DNA of 54,626 bases, from contig JANYDB010000076.1 of assembly GCA_025359985.1 (NCBI GenBank), forward strand, positions 1-54,626, in the 5' to 3' direction. Of the stretch, positions 17,801 through 25,784 are shown in pieces (position 1 is the stretch's first letter; every line of letters starts with the position of its first letter). The stretch comes from Burkholderiales bacterium (GTDB lineage: Bacteria > Pseudomonadota > Gammaproteobacteria > Burkholderiales > Usitatibacteraceae). Under the pieces are notes generated by a model, which was not told the origin of the DNA, did no database searches, and saw nothing but the letters and a program-made list of their open reading frames with translations. A program made the translations under genes and the position numbers.

Positions 17801-18780
17801 CCACCAATCAGCCGATTGCTCCGGAGCGCAATAAAGGTGAGTTGATGCGAGTGACGAATCAGGAACAGCCATTTCATCCGATATACCACTATGCGTTTGT
17901 GGTGGATGCAGCGGAAGGTTTAATTGTCGTCAATGTGGATACCTTCGCCGATGGTGAGCCGCGCAATAATTTTTTAAGCCGTGCGATTACGTGGAATGAA
18001 AACAATGTCCTCAAAGGTGCGCGGCACATTACGCTCGGCGGCTACTACGCTTACATCGCCACCGATGCAGGTCTGGTGGTACTGAACCTGAATGATCCGC
18101 TCAAGCCCGCAGTGGCGGCAACCCTGGCTTTGACAGATATGCGTGCATCAGCGCTGCAGTTCCGCTACCTGTTTGCGACCACCGCCAAGGGGCTGGAGGT
18201 AATTGATGTAACCAGTCCCGAAGCGCCACGCGCGACCGCAGTGGTATCCATGACGGATGCAAAGCGCGTCTATGCTGCGCGCACCTATGCCTATGTAGCG
18301 GCGGGGCGTGACGGATTAGTCATTGTTGATATCGAAGCGCCTGAAACCCCGCGTGAATACATGCGCTTCACGGCATCAGGCGCCATCAATGATGCGCATG
18401 ACGTCATCGTCGGCTCAACTAATGCGTCGTTGTTTGCCTATGTTGCCGATGGCGTCAACGGGCTCAAAGTGATCCAGTTAACGTCGCCCGATTCGCAACC
18501 GAAGTTCTACGGTTTTTCACCTGACCCCAAGCCGCAGCTTATCGCCATGCGCAGAACTGATTCGCCCGCACTGGCGCTATCCAAAGGCCTCGACCGTGAT
18601 CGCGGGGTGGACGAGACAGGTGGACAGATCGCCGTGTTTGGGCGCATCGGCTCGCGGCCATTCAATGTCGGTGAAATGCGTAAACTCTATCTCACGCCTG
18701 AGGGCAAGCCATGGAAAGTAACGGACGAAATTGAACGGGCAAAGTTTATGCCCCGAAGCGATATGAACGTCACCAAATGA
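14869..18780 (+). CDS. Decaheme cytochrome c with C-terminal LVIVD beta-propeller (left copy)
   Basis: A 1303-residue exported protein. The signal segment is at about 20-53 (LVAALLLLSILPAVVLTLFF, cleavage plausible after ADA). Ten CxxCH motifs follow between about residues 85 and 828 (CVTCH, CTDCH, CGACH, CTACH, CMVCH, CVDCH, CADCH, CYTCH, CAGCH, CSDCH). The last 380 residues form LVIVD-type repeats such as LVVLNLNDPLKPAV, LEVIDVTSPEAPR and LVIVDIEAPETPR, expected to fold as a beta-propeller. The start is ambiguous: TTG at 14869 (ATGA-like overlap with the barrel gene), ATG at 14881 or ATG at 14926. The protein is periplasmic or cell-surface; no lipobox is seen. It is the largest electron carrier of the module, and the propeller may bind a partner or substrate. 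Confidence 0.9.
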   Translation: MKTNMLSLTPSQTIKPLRIMLFKKSPLVAALLLLSILPAVVLTLFFSKPADASSLAKTVSPIYSATPAAPARQSVMDANQKSFGCVTCHTSTDRHTMHANPGVVLGCTDCHGGDSAVLKPNGTAYDSSHHSGTSRNSSSYSIAIAHAHVLPKFDKAWNYPSSANPERTYTLINKETKEFVRFMNPGDLRVARDACGACHLETVQAVERSLMSSSAMLWGGASYNNGILPYKRYILGEAYTDAGQPAIIKNPITVTAPMTRMGILPSLAPLPAWETVPPADVFRVFERGGRVINSQFPDIGLPNNTGALQKLDEPGRTDTKQSNRGPGTGSRIAVPLINITKTRLNDPHLWFLGTNEQPGDYRSSGCTACHTIYANDRDPQHSGPYAKFGHDGKTQTNDPTIPKDQSGHPLKHEFTRAIPSSQCMVCHMHQPNVFVNSFYGTTMWDYESDAPSMWPKKQKYPTAQEVREILNRNPEEAATRGLWGDKEFSKNVSALNPTLKDTQFADYHGHGWNFRKIFKRDRKGTLLDKENKPVADTDPKKFDKAVHLTSIHLERGMHCVDCHFSQDGHGNGHIYGEVAAAIEIDCADCHGTADQYPTLFSSGPAAQPGGRDLKLLRTQDGRARFEWREGKLFQRAALDPNKEWEMSLVKDSVTAGHPKYNEKAARAKLMHAGASGRDGHWGPGTADTNSPATSGKAPTLAHANEKMTCYTCHLSWTTSCAGCHLPIQANAKTERLHYEGGETRNYATYNPQVARDDMFQLGIHGEVKGSRITPVRSSSALILSSTNANREKIYIQQPPISAAGFSSQAFAPHYPHTERTTETKTCSDCHVSRANDNNAIMAQLLLQGTNFVNFVGYNAWVGSSKHVEAVKVTEWDEPQAVIGSYLHQYAYPDWFRDHEKRSLQLPEAHSHRTRGEARCLTLRGEYLFVAEGAGGFRVYDVANIANKGVSQRIISAPFSPLGQDAHIASTNATCMALPTNQPIAPERNKGELMRVTNQEQPFHPIYHYAFVVDAAEGLIVVNVDTFADGEPRNNFLSRAITWNENNVLKGARHITLGGYYAYIATDAGLVVLNLNDPLKPAVAATLALTDMRASALQFRYLFATTAKGLEVIDVTSPEAPRATAVVSMTDAKRVYAARTYAYVAAGRDGLVIVDIEAPETPREYMRFTASGAINDAHDVIVGSTNASLFAYVADGVNGLKVIQLTSPDSQPKFYGFSPDPKPQLIAMRRTDSPALALSKGLDRDRGVDETGGQIAVFGRIGSRPFNVGEMRKLYLTPEGKPWKVTDEIERAKFMPRSDMNVTK

Positions 18781-20183
18781 TCTCCCAATTTATGATCTAT
18801 TCCCGATTCAGGCATCGTGCTTACTTGCTCACCATGCTGACCAGCATCGGTCTGCTGATGTTGAGCACGACCCTGCAGGCTGAGCCTCCGGCCCCAGTGT
18901 TGCCATATCAATCGCTACACGAAACTCAGGGCACGGTGACTTGTGCATCGAGCCTTTGTCACGGCGCGATAAAAACCTGGAAAGAGTCGAACGTATTGCA
19001 AAACGAATACATCACTTGGTCACGCACGGATAAACACGCGAAGGCATACAACAAACTGCTGAATGCAAAATCGCAGCAAATCGCGAAAAAGCTTGGGCTG
19101 AAACAACCCGCTCATGAGGCAAAAATCTGCCTTGATTGTCATGCCCATAACGTGCCCGAGGACAGGCGCGGCGATCGTTTCAAACTGGCCGATGGGGTGA
19201 CCTGCGAAGGCTGCCACGGCCCCGCCGAAAAGTGGCTGGTCACGCATATTGAGCGTGATGCCAGCCATGCGAAAAATAAGTCCGCCGGCCTCTACCCGAC
19301 CTCAGATGCGGCGCCGCGCGCCAAGCTGTGTTTGAGCTGCCACTTCGGTAACAAGGACAAGCTAGTCACCCATCGCATGATGGCGGCAGGCCACCCACGG
19401 ATGAGTTTTGAGCTGGACACTTTTACCGAAATTGCACCCAAACATTTTGTCGTAGATAAGGATTATGCGGCGCGCAAGCAAGTTTGGGACGAGTTAAAAA
19501 CCTGGGCGATTGGTCAGGCGTTGGTGGTATCAGAAACCATGGATATTCTGCTCGATGAAAAACGCGGGCGTGATGGCCTGTTTCCTGAATTAATCTTGTT
19601 TGATTGCCATGCCTGCCATCACCCGATGAGTGAAAACCGCTGGAAACCCAAGAACGCCTTTGGTGCCAGCATCTCACCGGGGCTGGTGCGTTTGAACGAC
19701 GGAAATTTAATAATGTTACGGGCAGTCGCCTTCGCCATTGAGCCCGCCCAGGGTGAAGCCATAGCCGAGCAAATTCGCAAACTGCACCGCGCTATTGCTG
19801 GTGATGGCGATGTTCAAACCGAAGCGCTTGCATTAAAAAAAATGGCGAATGATTTAGTCACGGTAATCGCTCATAAACCTCTTAATACCGCCACTATTCG
19901 CAGCGCCGCGCTACGCCTGATCGACGATGGCCTTGACGGCTATTACGACGATTACGCAGCCGCCGAGCAAGCCGTCATGGCAATTTCAAGTGTGGGCAGT
20001 TTCCTGAACAAGCAATCCGGCATCCGTAATGTCGCCGCCTTTAACCAAAACCTGCGCAAATTAAATGATGCGCTGGCCAGTGACGAGCGCTACAAACCTG
20101 CCGAATTTGCGGCCCGGTTACGCGAGCTGCGCACGTCCTTCGCAACGATACCTGCATCGATATCGGCACCTGACCCTAAATAA
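18777..20183 (+). CDS. Pentaheme cytochrome c, cytochrome c554-like (left copy)
   Basis: The 468-residue exported protein (signal about 16-36, cleavage plausible after LQA) has four CxxCH sites (CLDCH, CEGCH, CLSCH, CHACH, at about residues 118, 142, 185 and 277) and one longer CX4CH site, CASSLCH, at about residue 56. Downstream of about residue 300 it is a helical domain without hemes. CX4CH sites are known in some multiheme cytochromes. The arrangement with EGCHGPAEKW resembles the cytochrome c554/NrfA-type fold superfamily; I cannot confirm the family. It overlaps the preceding LVIVD-cytochrome gene by 4 nt (ATGA), implying coupled, roughly equimolar synthesis and perhaps a complex. All five motifs are kept in the right copy. 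Confidence 0.88.
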   Translation: MISQFMIYSRFRHRAYLLTMLTSIGLLMLSTTLQAEPPAPVLPYQSLHETQGTVTCASSLCHGAIKTWKESNVLQNEYITWSRTDKHAKAYNKLLNAKSQQIAKKLGLKQPAHEAKICLDCHAHNVPEDRRGDRFKLADGVTCEGCHGPAEKWLVTHIERDASHAKNKSAGLYPTSDAAPRAKLCLSCHFGNKDKLVTHRMMAAGHPRMSFELDTFTEIAPKHFVVDKDYAARKQVWDELKTWAIGQALVVSETMDILLDEKRGRDGLFPELILFDCHACHHPMSENRWKPKNAFGASISPGLVRLNDGNLIMLRAVAFAIEPAQGEAIAEQIRKLHRAIAGDGDVQTEALALKKMANDLVTVIAHKPLNTATIRSAALRLIDDGLDGYYDDYAAAEQAVMAISSVGSFLNKQSGIRNVAAFNQNLRKLNDALASDERYKPAEFAARLRELRTSFATIPASISAPDPK

Positions 20184-20215
20184 AATGAAGCCCGCTGCCA
20201 AACGAAAGGTCTGAC

Positions 20216-22702
20216 ATGTCTGCACTTCACATTCAAACCGCGCTGCCTGATAGTGTTGAGCGTTTTGATATTGCCATTATTGGCTCCGGCCCCGCTGGAC
20301 TTTCAGCGGCCGCGCATGCGGCTGAACTTTCGGTATCCCACATCCTGCTTGAAAGCGAAAGTCATGCGGCGGATACGATTTACAAGTATCAAAAAGGCAA
20401 ACACGTGATGGCCGAACCTGGTGTCTTGCCGCTGCGCAGCCCACTGAGCTTTGCAGCTGGCACCCGGGAAAATATTTTAGGCACATGGGATAAAGAGTTG
20501 ACTAAGCATCGGGTCAATATTCGCCATCAATCACAGGTCACAGCGATCACGGGTGCCAAAGGCCACTTCAAGATCACGCTCGCCAATCAAAAAACCATCA
20601 GCGCGGCACACATCGTGCTGGCGATTGGTTTGCAGGGTAATTTACGCAAGCTCGGAGCGCAGGGCGAAGATTTACCGATGGTTCAATATCAATTGGACGA
20701 TCCGGGTGCGTTCGAGGATGAAACTATTTTAGTCGTCGGCGCAGGGGATGCGGCAATTGAAAATGCGCTAGCACTTGCCAGCCAAAATCGCGTCATCATG
20801 ATTAACCGCAATGATGAATTCACGCGCTGCAAGGACGGCAATCTTGTCGCCGTCTTGGCCGCCATCAAAGAAGGCAAAATTGATTGCCGCTTCGGCACAA
20901 AGGTGGAGCGCGTTGAGTTGGCTGGGCTTACTGAGCTTACCGCGCTCGGCACGTCAGCCAGCGGCTCTTGCAATGCCGCGTTCCCTGCGATATTTATCGC
21001 CAAGACGCCCAGTGGTATACAGAATATTGGCTGCCATCGCATTATCGCCCGGCTCGGTGCAACCCCGCCTCGCAAATTGGTGGAAAGCTTTGGCATTAAA
21101 TTTCCATCTGAGGACCCCGGTGCCGTGCCCGCCCTGTCCTCGCAATATGAATCAAACGTGCCGGGTATTTTTATCATCGGTGCGCTGGGCGGCTATCCGC
21201 TGATCAAGCAGGCGATGAACCAAGGCTATGAAGCCATTGAATATATTTTAGGCAATCCAGTTGAACCTGCGGATGAGCCGGTGTTACGCGCCAAATTCAA
21301 GGAAGTCAAAATCACCAGCATTGCAGAGGCCGTCGCCCACATCACACATAATGTGCCGCTTTTGTCGGGGCTCACCGCATTGCAACTGCGTGAATTTTTA
21401 CTGGATAGCGAAATAAGACGGCCTGCCGAAGGCGAGGTGGTGTTTTCTCGTAACGATTATTCAAATTCCTTTTACGCCATTGTCGAAGGCGGCGTGGTGG
21501 TGGAAACACCCACGACAGAAGGCAATACGGTCGCGTTCCAATTGGGCGTAGGAGAATTTTTTGGCGAGATGGGTTTGATTTCGGGCCGCCGTCGAACTGC
21601 CACCATCAGGGCGCAAAAGCGCACGCTGCTGATCGAAACGCCGCGTCGCTCGATGCTTAAATTATTGGCCTCGGTTGAATCCGTCAGACACACGCTGGAT
21701 ACCGTGATGATGAAGCGCGCTGTGCGCCAATATCTATCGCCGACCATGCGCGAAGAGGAGGTTAATTATCTGGTTGGTACCGCTGTGATCAAATCCTACA
21801 ACGCTGGCGAAGTGCTATTCAATGAAGGCGATCAGGCAGATGGGCTGTATCTAATTCGCCGCGGCTCTGTCATGGTATCGCGCATGATTAGCGGAACCGA
21901 TGTGGTGCTGTCGTATGTGGCGGCCGGGAACTATGTGGGCGAGATGGCGCTACTGTCGGATAAACCACGCTCAGCCACGATCCGCGCGGCAGTGCCCACT
22001 GAAGCAATCATGCTCGAGTCTAGGCGCTTTATTGAAGTAATGGCGTCGCACTCTACGGTACGGGGGCGTATAGACAGTAAATTGCTGGATCGAATGCGCA
22101 TCAATCAGGCAATGGAATCTTCTACAGAATCGGGCAATATTATTTCGTTTCTGATCAAGCAAGGCTTGGGCGAGGCGACCGATGTACTGTTGATTGATGA
22201 GTCGCTGTGTATTCGCTGCGATAACTGCGAAAAGGCGTGTGCGGAAACCCATGACGGCACCTCACGGTTAAATCGTGAAGCCGGGCCTACGTTCGCGCAA
22301 ATTCATGTGCCCACATCCTGCCGCCATTGCGAACATCCGCATTGCATGAAAGACTGTCCGCCGGACGCGATTCATCGTTCGCCTAACGGCGAAGTCTATA
22401 TTCAGGACACCTGCATTGGCTGCGGCAACTGCGAAAAAAATTGTCCCTATGGGGTGATTCAATTAGCGCCCGTCACACCCCAAAAAAACAAGCCCACCCT
22501 GGTTTCATGGCTGTTATTTGGGCTGGGCGACGAGCCGGGTAAAGGCGAAAAAATTGTCGATAAATCACTCGCCAAAAAAGCCGTGAAATGCGATATGTGC
22601 AAAGGTCAAAAAGGCGGCGCAGCCTGCGTACGCGCATGCCCGACCGGTGCAGCGCTGCGCGTTTCGCCGGAAAAGTTTTTGGGCTACACCACTGACGCCT
22701 AG
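20216..22702 (+). CDS. FAD oxidoreductase fused to two cNMP-binding domains and four [4Fe-4S] clusters (left copy)
   Basis: An 828-residue cytoplasmic protein with no signal peptide. Domains in order: thioredoxin-reductase-like FAD/NAD(P) module (dinucleotide site IGSGPAGLSAAAH at about 22-34; second Rossmann site VGAGDAAIEN at about 173) but without the CxxC redox pair; two cyclic-nucleotide-binding-like domains (about 385-505 and 510-640, each with a GEMGL- or GEMALLS-type loop); and a C-terminal DmsB/HybA-like ferredoxin domain with sixteen cysteines in four groups (CIRCDNCEKAC, CRHCEHPHCMKDC, CIGCGNCEKNC, CDMCK...CVRAC). It likely moves electrons between NAD(P)H and FeS partners under ligand control, feeding or draining the cytochrome chain. 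It follows the pentaheme gene by 32 bp. A stretch of 149 residues in the C-terminal half is identical to the right copy. Confidence 0.9.
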   Translation: MSALHIQTALPDSVERFDIAIIGSGPAGLSAAAHAAELSVSHILLESESHAADTIYKYQKGKHVMAEPGVLPLRSPLSFAAGTRENILGTWDKELTKHRVNIRHQSQVTAITGAKGHFKITLANQKTISAAHIVLAIGLQGNLRKLGAQGEDLPMVQYQLDDPGAFEDETILVVGAGDAAIENALALASQNRVIMINRNDEFTRCKDGNLVAVLAAIKEGKIDCRFGTKVERVELAGLTELTALGTSASGSCNAAFPAIFIAKTPSGIQNIGCHRIIARLGATPPRKLVESFGIKFPSEDPGAVPALSSQYESNVPGIFIIGALGGYPLIKQAMNQGYEAIEYILGNPVEPADEPVLRAKFKEVKITSIAEAVAHITHNVPLLSGLTALQLREFLLDSEIRRPAEGEVVFSRNDYSNSFYAIVEGGVVVETPTTEGNTVAFQLGVGEFFGEMGLISGRRRTATIRAQKRTLLIETPRRSMLKLLASVESVRHTLDTVMMKRAVRQYLSPTMREEEVNYLVGTAVIKSYNAGEVLFNEGDQADGLYLIRRGSVMVSRMISGTDVVLSYVAAGNYVGEMALLSDKPRSATIRAAVPTEAIMLESRRFIEVMASHSTVRGRIDSKLLDRMRINQAMESSTESGNIISFLIKQGLGEATDVLLIDESLCIRCDNCEKACAETHDGTSRLNREAGPTFAQIHVPTSCRHCEHPHCMKDCPPDAIHRSPNGEVYIQDTCIGCGNCEKNCPYGVIQLAPVTPQKNKPTLVSWLLFGLGDEPGKGEKIVDKSLAKKAVKCDMCKGQKGGAACVRACPTGAALRVSPEKFLGYTTDA

Positions 22703-22967
22703 CAAACTCTAACATAGACGGGCTTTACCGAACAAAAGTGTTTTGAGAACCGCCCCCTTGCTAGGGTTTAATTTTTAAATTCTCCGAATGTGCACGGTGT
22801 TGCTGAATAACTTTAGCCCCTGCATGTTCAAGTTTGGGCCTGCTTACTGGCTGTATTCTGCCCCCTGTTTTCTGCACTTCATCGCGGCGCTAGTGGCGCG
22901 GCGTCCGCACTTTGCTAATCTGCGTCGATCAATCACAAACATTCAATGATCGGCGGAGAATATAAAA
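22703..22967 (+). other. Intergenic stretch before the left DUF5916 gene
   Basis: These 265 bp hold no gene I can support. A ribosome-site-like GGCGGAG lies about 10 nt before the DUF5916 ATG. No clear terminator for the oxidoreductase gene or strong promoter is visible, so whether DUF5916 belongs to the upstream operon is open. Confidence 0.5.
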
Positions 22968-25430
22968 ATGCGATTAAAAAAACAGTTGAATGAACACCAC
23001 CAAGATTCCCAACGCAACGCCGCGCCTGCTTTAATCTCTATCCGCGCAATCACCACAACTCGCGCAATCACGAAACCACTGACGCAATGGTGTCTGCTGC
23101 TGAGTATCGCCAGCTCTATTTCCTGGGCGCAGACACCTGCGGCGTTACCGTCCGCAGTATCCTCAACCATTGCATCAATTGCTGACAAGGCCGCGCAGTC
23201 ACCGGTTGAACGCCGCCTGCCTGCCGTTCAAGCAATGCGTCTTGGCGATACAGAAAAAATAACACTGGACGGCAAGCTGGATGAACCTTTATGGCAGCGA
23301 GCCATGGCCATCAAGGATTTTTTTGAGTATCGTCCGCGTGATGGTGTTGAGGCAAAATTTAGGAGCGAGGCACGAATTGTTTACGATCAAAATGCGCTTT
23401 ATATTGGCTTGACTGCATTCGATCCTGATCCTGCAAACATTGATGCACCGTTGGTTCGACGCGATCAGGTGTTTGGTTCACAGGATTTTTTTGCAATCCA
23501 TATCGATCCTATCGGCACTCGCAAATTCGCGCAAATTTTTCGGGTGAGCGCTTCAGGTTCAATCGGTGACGGCCTGTTTAACGAAGATACGGGCAACGAG
23601 GATTTTTCACCTGACTTTGAATGGGAGACACTAACCCAGCGTACCGCGACAGGCTGGACGGCCGAGGTAAAAATACCGTTTTCCACACTCCGTTATTCCC
23701 AGCCTGCGTCAGAAAACTGGAGCATCATGATCATCCGCGGGTCGGGGCGCGATCAGATTTACCGGTTCGCCAACGCGCAAATTTCACGCGACCAAAATTG
23801 TCTCATGTGCTATGCGCAAACGCTCAGCGGCATGAAGGACTTGCCTCGTGGACGCGAGCTCACCTTCACGCCACAGCTTACGTTTCGCCGCGCCACCGAT
23901 AAGTCCAACGCCGTCGGCAGCAAGATAAATAGCGCCGGGAAAAGTGATTTTATTGCAGGTGCAGATGTGAAATTTCGCCCGCGCGCAGACATGGTATTTG
24001 ATGCGACCGTGAATCCCGATTTTTCGCAGGTAGAGCTGGATACGCCGCAGCTTGCCTCAAACGCACAATTTGCGTTGTTCTTTCCCGAAAAACGTCCGTT
24101 CTTTTTAGAAGGCGCGGATATTCTATCGTCACCCTTTACCGCTATTTATACCCGTTCCATTACCGATCCCGGCTGGGGAGCGCGGCTCACGCAACGCAAT
24201 AACGGCACCGATTTTATTCTGCTCACCACCCGCGATGATGGCAAAGGACTGATCCTGCTACCGGGCCCTTTAAATACGAATTTCGCGGCGCAAGATTCCA
24301 AATCGCAGGTCACGATTGGACGCGGCAGATTAGATCTGGGTACATGGTCAGTCGGCGGCTTGGTGAGTGATCGCACCTACGATACGCCGGATGGTAAACA
24401 GCCAATGTATAACCGTGTGGGCGGGGCGGATTTTGTCTGGCGGCCGACCGGCGAAACACGCGTGCGCGGCCAAATACTGGTTAGCACGACTCGTGATGAG
24501 CGCAACACCCGTTTGATTGCGCCGGGCACGCCCAAAAGCGATGAAGCCGCATTGCTGGACTATAACTACAATGATGCAAAGTGGGGCTTGTCAGGCGGGG
24601 TGGAACATGTAGGACGTGGCTTTCGCAATGACAATGGCTTTTTTTCGCAAGCCGCATACGACAATGCGTACCAAAATATACAATACAAATGGCGCGACCT
24701 CGGGTCCTTTATAGAAATCGTGCCACAGCTTCATGTAGGCCGAAAAAATGACGCCGACGGCCGCATTCTCGAACAACAGGTAAACCCTGCCATCTTCCTT
24801 TCGCTGCCGCGCAACACCGGCATTTATATTGAAGCGCGCACCCATAATTTAGTGCGTTTCCAGCAAAACGGGGCGCCGCTAAAACGCGATCAACTCTACA
24901 TGAATATCGAATCAAACCCGGGCCGCATCTTGACTTATGCCTTTGCAGAACTGACCTTGGGTGACCGCGGCGATGTGGCGAATAATCGCATTGGAAATGG
25001 CTATTCCTTCACCGCCACTGCCACCATACGTCTCACGGATCGCTGGGAAATTGAGCCGCGTATTGATAACTCAGTTATCAATACGATTGAGCCTGTGAGC
25101 GCAGGTTCGAAACGAATTCTGCAGGAGCGCGCGGTACAACTAAAATCAATCTATCATTTCACTGCGCGCGATACACTGCGCATTATCGGCCAATACAATG
25201 GCGTGCGCCGCAGCCCATCACTGTATAAAACCAGCATCAGCCCGTTTGAAAAAAACGAAATTGCCTCTATTGTTTACGGCCATCAACGTGGTTTGGGAAC
25301 CAATTTTTATCTGGGTATCACCCAATCCCGTACGGTGGATGCAGATAATGCCGGCAGCAGCTTCGTCCGGAAACAAACCGAAATTTTTGCCAAGTGGTCA
25401 TGGGCATTTGATCTTGCCGCATTACTTTAA
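22968..25430 (+). CDS. DUF5916-family outer-membrane protein with CBM9-like N-terminus (left copy)
   Basis: The 820-residue protein has a signal peptide (about 38-55, WCLLLSIASSISWAQ), then a CBM9-like beta-sandwich domain (about 85-270, starting ITLDGKLDEPLWQRA), then a long region with the DUF5916 hallmark FFPEKRPFFLEGADI (about 371-385) and alternating strands typical of an outer-membrane barrel to the C-terminus. Family function is unknown; members often accompany outer-membrane transport or polymer-processing genes. A conserved cysteine pair, CLMC, lies at about residue 282 (CFLC in the right copy). It is the gene nearest the symmetry axis and faces its own paralogue tail to tail. The ATG at 22968 has a GGAG ribosome site. 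Confidence 0.85.
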   Translation: MRLKKQLNEHHQDSQRNAAPALISIRAITTTRAITKPLTQWCLLLSIASSISWAQTPAALPSAVSSTIASIADKAAQSPVERRLPAVQAMRLGDTEKITLDGKLDEPLWQRAMAIKDFFEYRPRDGVEAKFRSEARIVYDQNALYIGLTAFDPDPANIDAPLVRRDQVFGSQDFFAIHIDPIGTRKFAQIFRVSASGSIGDGLFNEDTGNEDFSPDFEWETLTQRTATGWTAEVKIPFSTLRYSQPASENWSIMIIRGSGRDQIYRFANAQISRDQNCLMCYAQTLSGMKDLPRGRELTFTPQLTFRRATDKSNAVGSKINSAGKSDFIAGADVKFRPRADMVFDATVNPDFSQVELDTPQLASNAQFALFFPEKRPFFLEGADILSSPFTAIYTRSITDPGWGARLTQRNNGTDFILLTTRDDGKGLILLPGPLNTNFAAQDSKSQVTIGRGRLDLGTWSVGGLVSDRTYDTPDGKQPMYNRVGGADFVWRPTGETRVRGQILVSTTRDERNTRLIAPGTPKSDEAALLDYNYNDAKWGLSGGVEHVGRGFRNDNGFFSQAAYDNAYQNIQYKWRDLGSFIEIVPQLHVGRKNDADGRILEQQVNPAIFLSLPRNTGIYIEARTHNLVRFQQNGAPLKRDQLYMNIESNPGRILTYAFAELTLGDRGDVANNRIGNGYSFTATATIRLTDRWEIEPRIDNSVINTIEPVSAGSKRILQERAVQLKSIYHFTARDTLRIIGQYNGVRRSPSLYKTSISPFEKNEIASIVYGHQRGLGTNFYLGITQSRTVDADNAGSSFVRKQTEIFAKWSWAFDLAALL

Positions 25431-25547
25431 TTTATTTTGAGCCCCCGCTTAGGGTGGCCAACTCAGGCTTATTTAAATGTAGGTAAACGCGGTGAATTTT
25501 TAGCCTGCTGAAAAAATAACGCGAACGCTGCAAACGTGAAAGTTATT

Positions 25548-25624
25548 TGGTAGGACGTGAAGGACTTGAACCTTCGACCAAAGGATTATGAGTCCTCTGC
25601 TCTAACCAACTGAGCTAACGTCCC
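25548..25624 (-). tRNA. tRNA with CAT anticodon (elongator Met or lysidine-modified Ile2)
   Basis: The complete cloverleaf was folded by hand on the minus strand: acceptor GGGACGT pairs with ACGTCCT (first pair G-U), D-arm GCTC/GAGC, anticodon stem GAGGA/TCCTT with loop CTCATAA (anticodon CAT), variable loop TGGTC, T-arm GAAGG-TTCAAGT-CCTTC, discriminator A and an encoded CCA. It is not the initiator: there is no C1-A72 mismatch and no GGG/CCC anticodon stem. CAT anticodons are shared by elongator tRNA-Met and the tRNA-Ile that TilS converts to lysidine. The body resembles both, and I cannot separate them without tRNA identity modelling. It lies at the symmetry axis. Confidence 0.93.
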
Positions 25625-25647
25625 ACAACCTCACAAGCAGGATTGCT

Positions 25648-25677
25648 ATTATAGCCAAAGCGCCAGCCTGGCTGATA
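25648..25677 (-). promoter_or_regulatory. Predicted promoter of the tRNA gene
   Basis: On the minus strand TATAAT (25653-25648) stands 24 bp before the first base of the mature tRNA, which fits a short 5' leader. A TTATCA hexamer lies 19 bp upstream, a long spacer, so the -35 is weak or misplaced. Confidence 0.5.
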
Positions 25678-25784
25678 ACTCAATTGCGGAATGTCATTAT
25701 TGCCTTGCCATTCCCAGACCGACGTGGAACGGATGTTCGCGAATGGCTGACCAAGTCCTAATCAAATGTACCGCCCTGAGAAGG

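Larger units (their letters stand above)
25431..25784. other. Spacer at the axis of the inverted duplication
   Basis: These 354 bp separate the stop codons of the two convergent DUF5916 paralogues. They contain one tRNA gene with its promoter and no protein gene. The flanks of the tRNA do not mirror each other by eye, so this is unique central DNA rather than the collapsed tip of a palindrome. Confidence 0.7.

Noticed and set aside
25548-25624. Initiator tRNA-fMet
   Set aside because: The first pair is G-U rather than a C-A mismatch, and the anticodon stem lacks the three G-C pairs of initiators.
25431-25784. Perfect palindromic tip joining the arms
   Set aside because: The sequences on the two sides of the tRNA do not mirror each other by eye, so the axis is unique DNA.
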